Positions 43,728 to 44,901 of a stretch of 44,901 nucleotides of DNA are shown piece after piece. Numbering within the stretch: the first letter of the stretch is position 1; every line of letters starts with the position of its first letter. The position numbers and the translations under genes are program-made. Origin of the DNA: CAYUNE01 sp964446115 (GTDB taxonomy: Bacteria > Desulfobacterota > Desulfobulbia > Desulfobulbales > Desulfobulbaceae); the NCBI GenBank assembly GCA_964446115.1, contig CAYUNE010000048.1, forward strand, positions 1 to 44,901, written 5' to 3'. The notes below the pieces were generated by a model. It saw only the letters and a list, made by a program, of their open reading frames with translations, made no database searches and was not told the DNA's origin.

Positions 43728-44339
43728 TTACTTGAAATCATCGCCGTTGACGATGAATTCATCGTCAACATACCCCTGGACATAGGCATAGCCGTCCTCT
43801 TCGATCATTCTGATGACCCTGCTCCGCGCCTGGAGGTAATCGGCACTGTGGAGCTGATCATAGGTGACGACGTTGCCGCCGGCGATCTGCTCCTTATGGC
43901 GGGCCACGAAGACATCAAAGGCCTGGTAGCGCCTGGCCGGCACACCGGCGACGCAGGAATTGGGCGGGATATCCTTATTGATCACCGAGCCCGAGGCGAT
44001 GAGTACATTGGGCCCCACGGAACAGCCGGCGGTGATCGTCACATTCTCGCCGATATAGACATTGTCATGGATGACGGTTTTTTTGAGGATCGTATGCTGA
44101 TCGGTGAACTTGAAGGTGGAGGCATCGTGGCCGAAGATCCTGACATTATGGCTCAGGGAGCAGTTGTCGCCGATCTCGATGAGATAGCCGTATTCGCCGT
44201 CGATATAGGCGGTGGGCATGATGGTGACGTTGTTGCCCAGCTTCAATCCGTTGTCTACCCAGAACTTTATGCGGTTGACATATTGGATATGTTCGATTCT
44301 CCGTTTCAGATAGATGTATGGTTTTCGCAGAAGTGACAT
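43728..44339 (-). CDS. Hexapeptide-repeat acyltransferase (left-handed beta-helix)
   Basis: The ~203-residue protein reads MSLLRKPYIYLKRRIEHIQY, then LKLGNNVTIMPTAYIDGEYG, IEIGDNCSLSHNVRIFGHDA, VIHDNVYIGENVTITAGCSV and GPNVLIASGSVINKDIPPNS followed by CVAGVPARRY. This is the same fold as its neighbour, with which it shares modest similarity. The ATG at 44339 matches how such proteins normally begin. The frame is open to an ATG at 44450 (37 more residues, His/Arg-rich, no recognisable feature), which has GGAG 11 bases upstream and cannot be excluded. It is the first gene of the minus-strand block in the window and may be led by the sigma-54-like site at 44557-44572. Confidence 0.83.
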   Translation of the reverse strand: MSLLRKPYIYLKRRIEHIQYVNRIKFWVDNGLKLGNNVTIMPTAYIDGEYGYLIEIGDNCSLSHNVRIFGHDASTFKFTDQHTILKKTVIHDNVYIGENVTITAGCSVGPNVLIASGSVINKDIPPNSCVAGVPARRYQAFDVFVARHKEQIAGGNVVTYDQLHSADYLQARSRVIRMIEEDGYAYVQGYVDDEFIVNGDDFK

Positions 44340-44901
44340 GGACAGCCCGTAAATATGATTTTTCCCGTGTTCCTTTTTCGGACGGGTCCGATTCAATGAG
44401 CGCATCGACACCTGGTCCTGATGCGGCGGGTCGTGACTATGGGTATACATAATTAAATGGACTCCGGTATGGTTGTTATGTCACGCCGGTGCTCCGTGGT
44501 TTCCGGACGTTCACCATTTTCAGCGCAAATAAAATTTATTTGTTGTTTCAATATGTTGCCAGGCAGGCGCCATTTGGATCCCAAGGCGCCGAGCACGAGA
44601 ACCGGTTCGTCCTGAGTAAATGCAAAGGAGATGCCCGCTTTTATTGACCGCACGTAACAAGTTGATATTAAATCGTTTTATTGTGCGCTGCAGGGGAGAA
44701 AATGTGGGGCGTTGCCAACTTTTTCGAAATTTCGGATTTTTTTAAATGGAATTCCAAAAAAAGGAAAAAAATAGGGGGAAAAAGTTGCTGTTCCTGTGGA
44801 GAGGAATTTTCCCAGTGTAAACAGCCGGGGAGGAGGGACCTATCCGCTTGAAAAGCGCTGTTTGAAACGGAGCAGGGAAAAGACCGCTGCAGCGGTTGCC
44901 A
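44340..44901. other. AT-rich non-coding end region upstream of the acyltransferase genes
   Basis: This stretch has long A and T runs (for example near 44740-44785) unlike the G+C-rich genes. It holds the sigma-54-like site and palindrome at 44526-44572. A 66-codon minus-strand frame at 44453-44653 has no recognisable features and is not supported. No RNA gene was recognised. Confidence 0.5.
44526..44572 (-). promoter_or_regulatory. Sigma-54-like site with a downstream AT-rich palindrome
   Basis: On the minus strand TGGCGC-CTGCC-TGGCA (44572-44557) has GG-N10-GC spacing but a mismatch in the -12 box (TGGCA for TTGCA). About 15 bases beyond it, CAAATAAA-a-TTTATTTG (44526-44542) is a perfect 17-base palindrome that could bind a regulator near the start site. 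Confidence 0.3.

Noticed and set aside
44453..44653. Minus-strand 66-codon ORF in the end region
   Set aside because: It has no family, poor context, and overlaps the likely promoter and palindrome.

Overview
This is a G+C-rich chromosomal segment from a Gram-negative bacterium. The evidence is an outer-membrane CsgG lipoprotein, a periplasmic Do protease, YajC next to Tgt, and Wzx-type polysaccharide genes. Gene content and style (exonuclease-RecQ-UvrD fusion, many formyltransferase and SGNH genes in an exopolysaccharide block) suggest Desulfobacterota, perhaps Desulfobulbales. That placement is inference, since there is no rRNA or other marker here. No tRNA, rRNA, CRISPR array, insertion sequence or phage gene was seen.

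Left part (1-19.1 kb), mostly housekeeping. It holds the start of a LysR regulator (runs off the left edge), a 1726-residue exonuclease-RecQ-UvrD fusion helicase, surE, a YkgJ-type cysteine-cluster protein, yajC and tgt, a NahK-like sugar kinase preceded by a tiny coupled ORF, a Do/DegQ periplasmic protease, full-length purL, a secreted subtilisin whose start overlaps the purL stop, and a methyl-accepting chemotaxis protein.

Right part (19.3-44.9 kb), a surface-matrix block. A two-gene plus-strand unit (glycosyltransferase, polysaccharide deacetylase) faces a run of about 23 kb on the minus strand. In transcription order the run reads: two hexapeptide acyltransferases, GT4, GT2, sugar N-formyltransferase, GT4, GNAT, acyltransferase-3, Wzx flippase, sulfotransferase, O-antigen ligase/polymerase, secreted propeller-like protein, formyltransferase-NodB fusion, SGNH hydrolase, WecB, a 632-residue curlin, CsgE, CsgF, CsgG and a second SGNH hydrolase. 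The polysaccharide genes would make, decorate (formyl, acetyl, sulfate), flip and polymerise a glycan. The curli genes would secrete an amyloid fibre. The two secreted SGNH paralogues bracket the curli genes and WecB, and probably trim or modify acyl groups on the glycan.

The most notable signals are these. (1) The curlin consists largely of three super-repeats of exactly 170 residues. (2) Three unrelated exported proteins end in a proline-rich linker plus a short Leu-rich tail (VPFLEPLLL, VPPLEPLLL, LPWLLLLQ). One SGNH paralogue differs from the other mainly by having this tail, which suggests an undescribed C-terminal sorting or retention signal. (3) One chain joins a formyltransferase, a membrane segment and a NodB deacylase, resembling ArnA plus ArnD. 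(4) Sigma-54-like promoters precede the curlin and the O-antigen ligase. (5) A dyad close to TGTnACCGGTnACA recurs between genes. Everything here is read from sequence alone, and no database search was possible.
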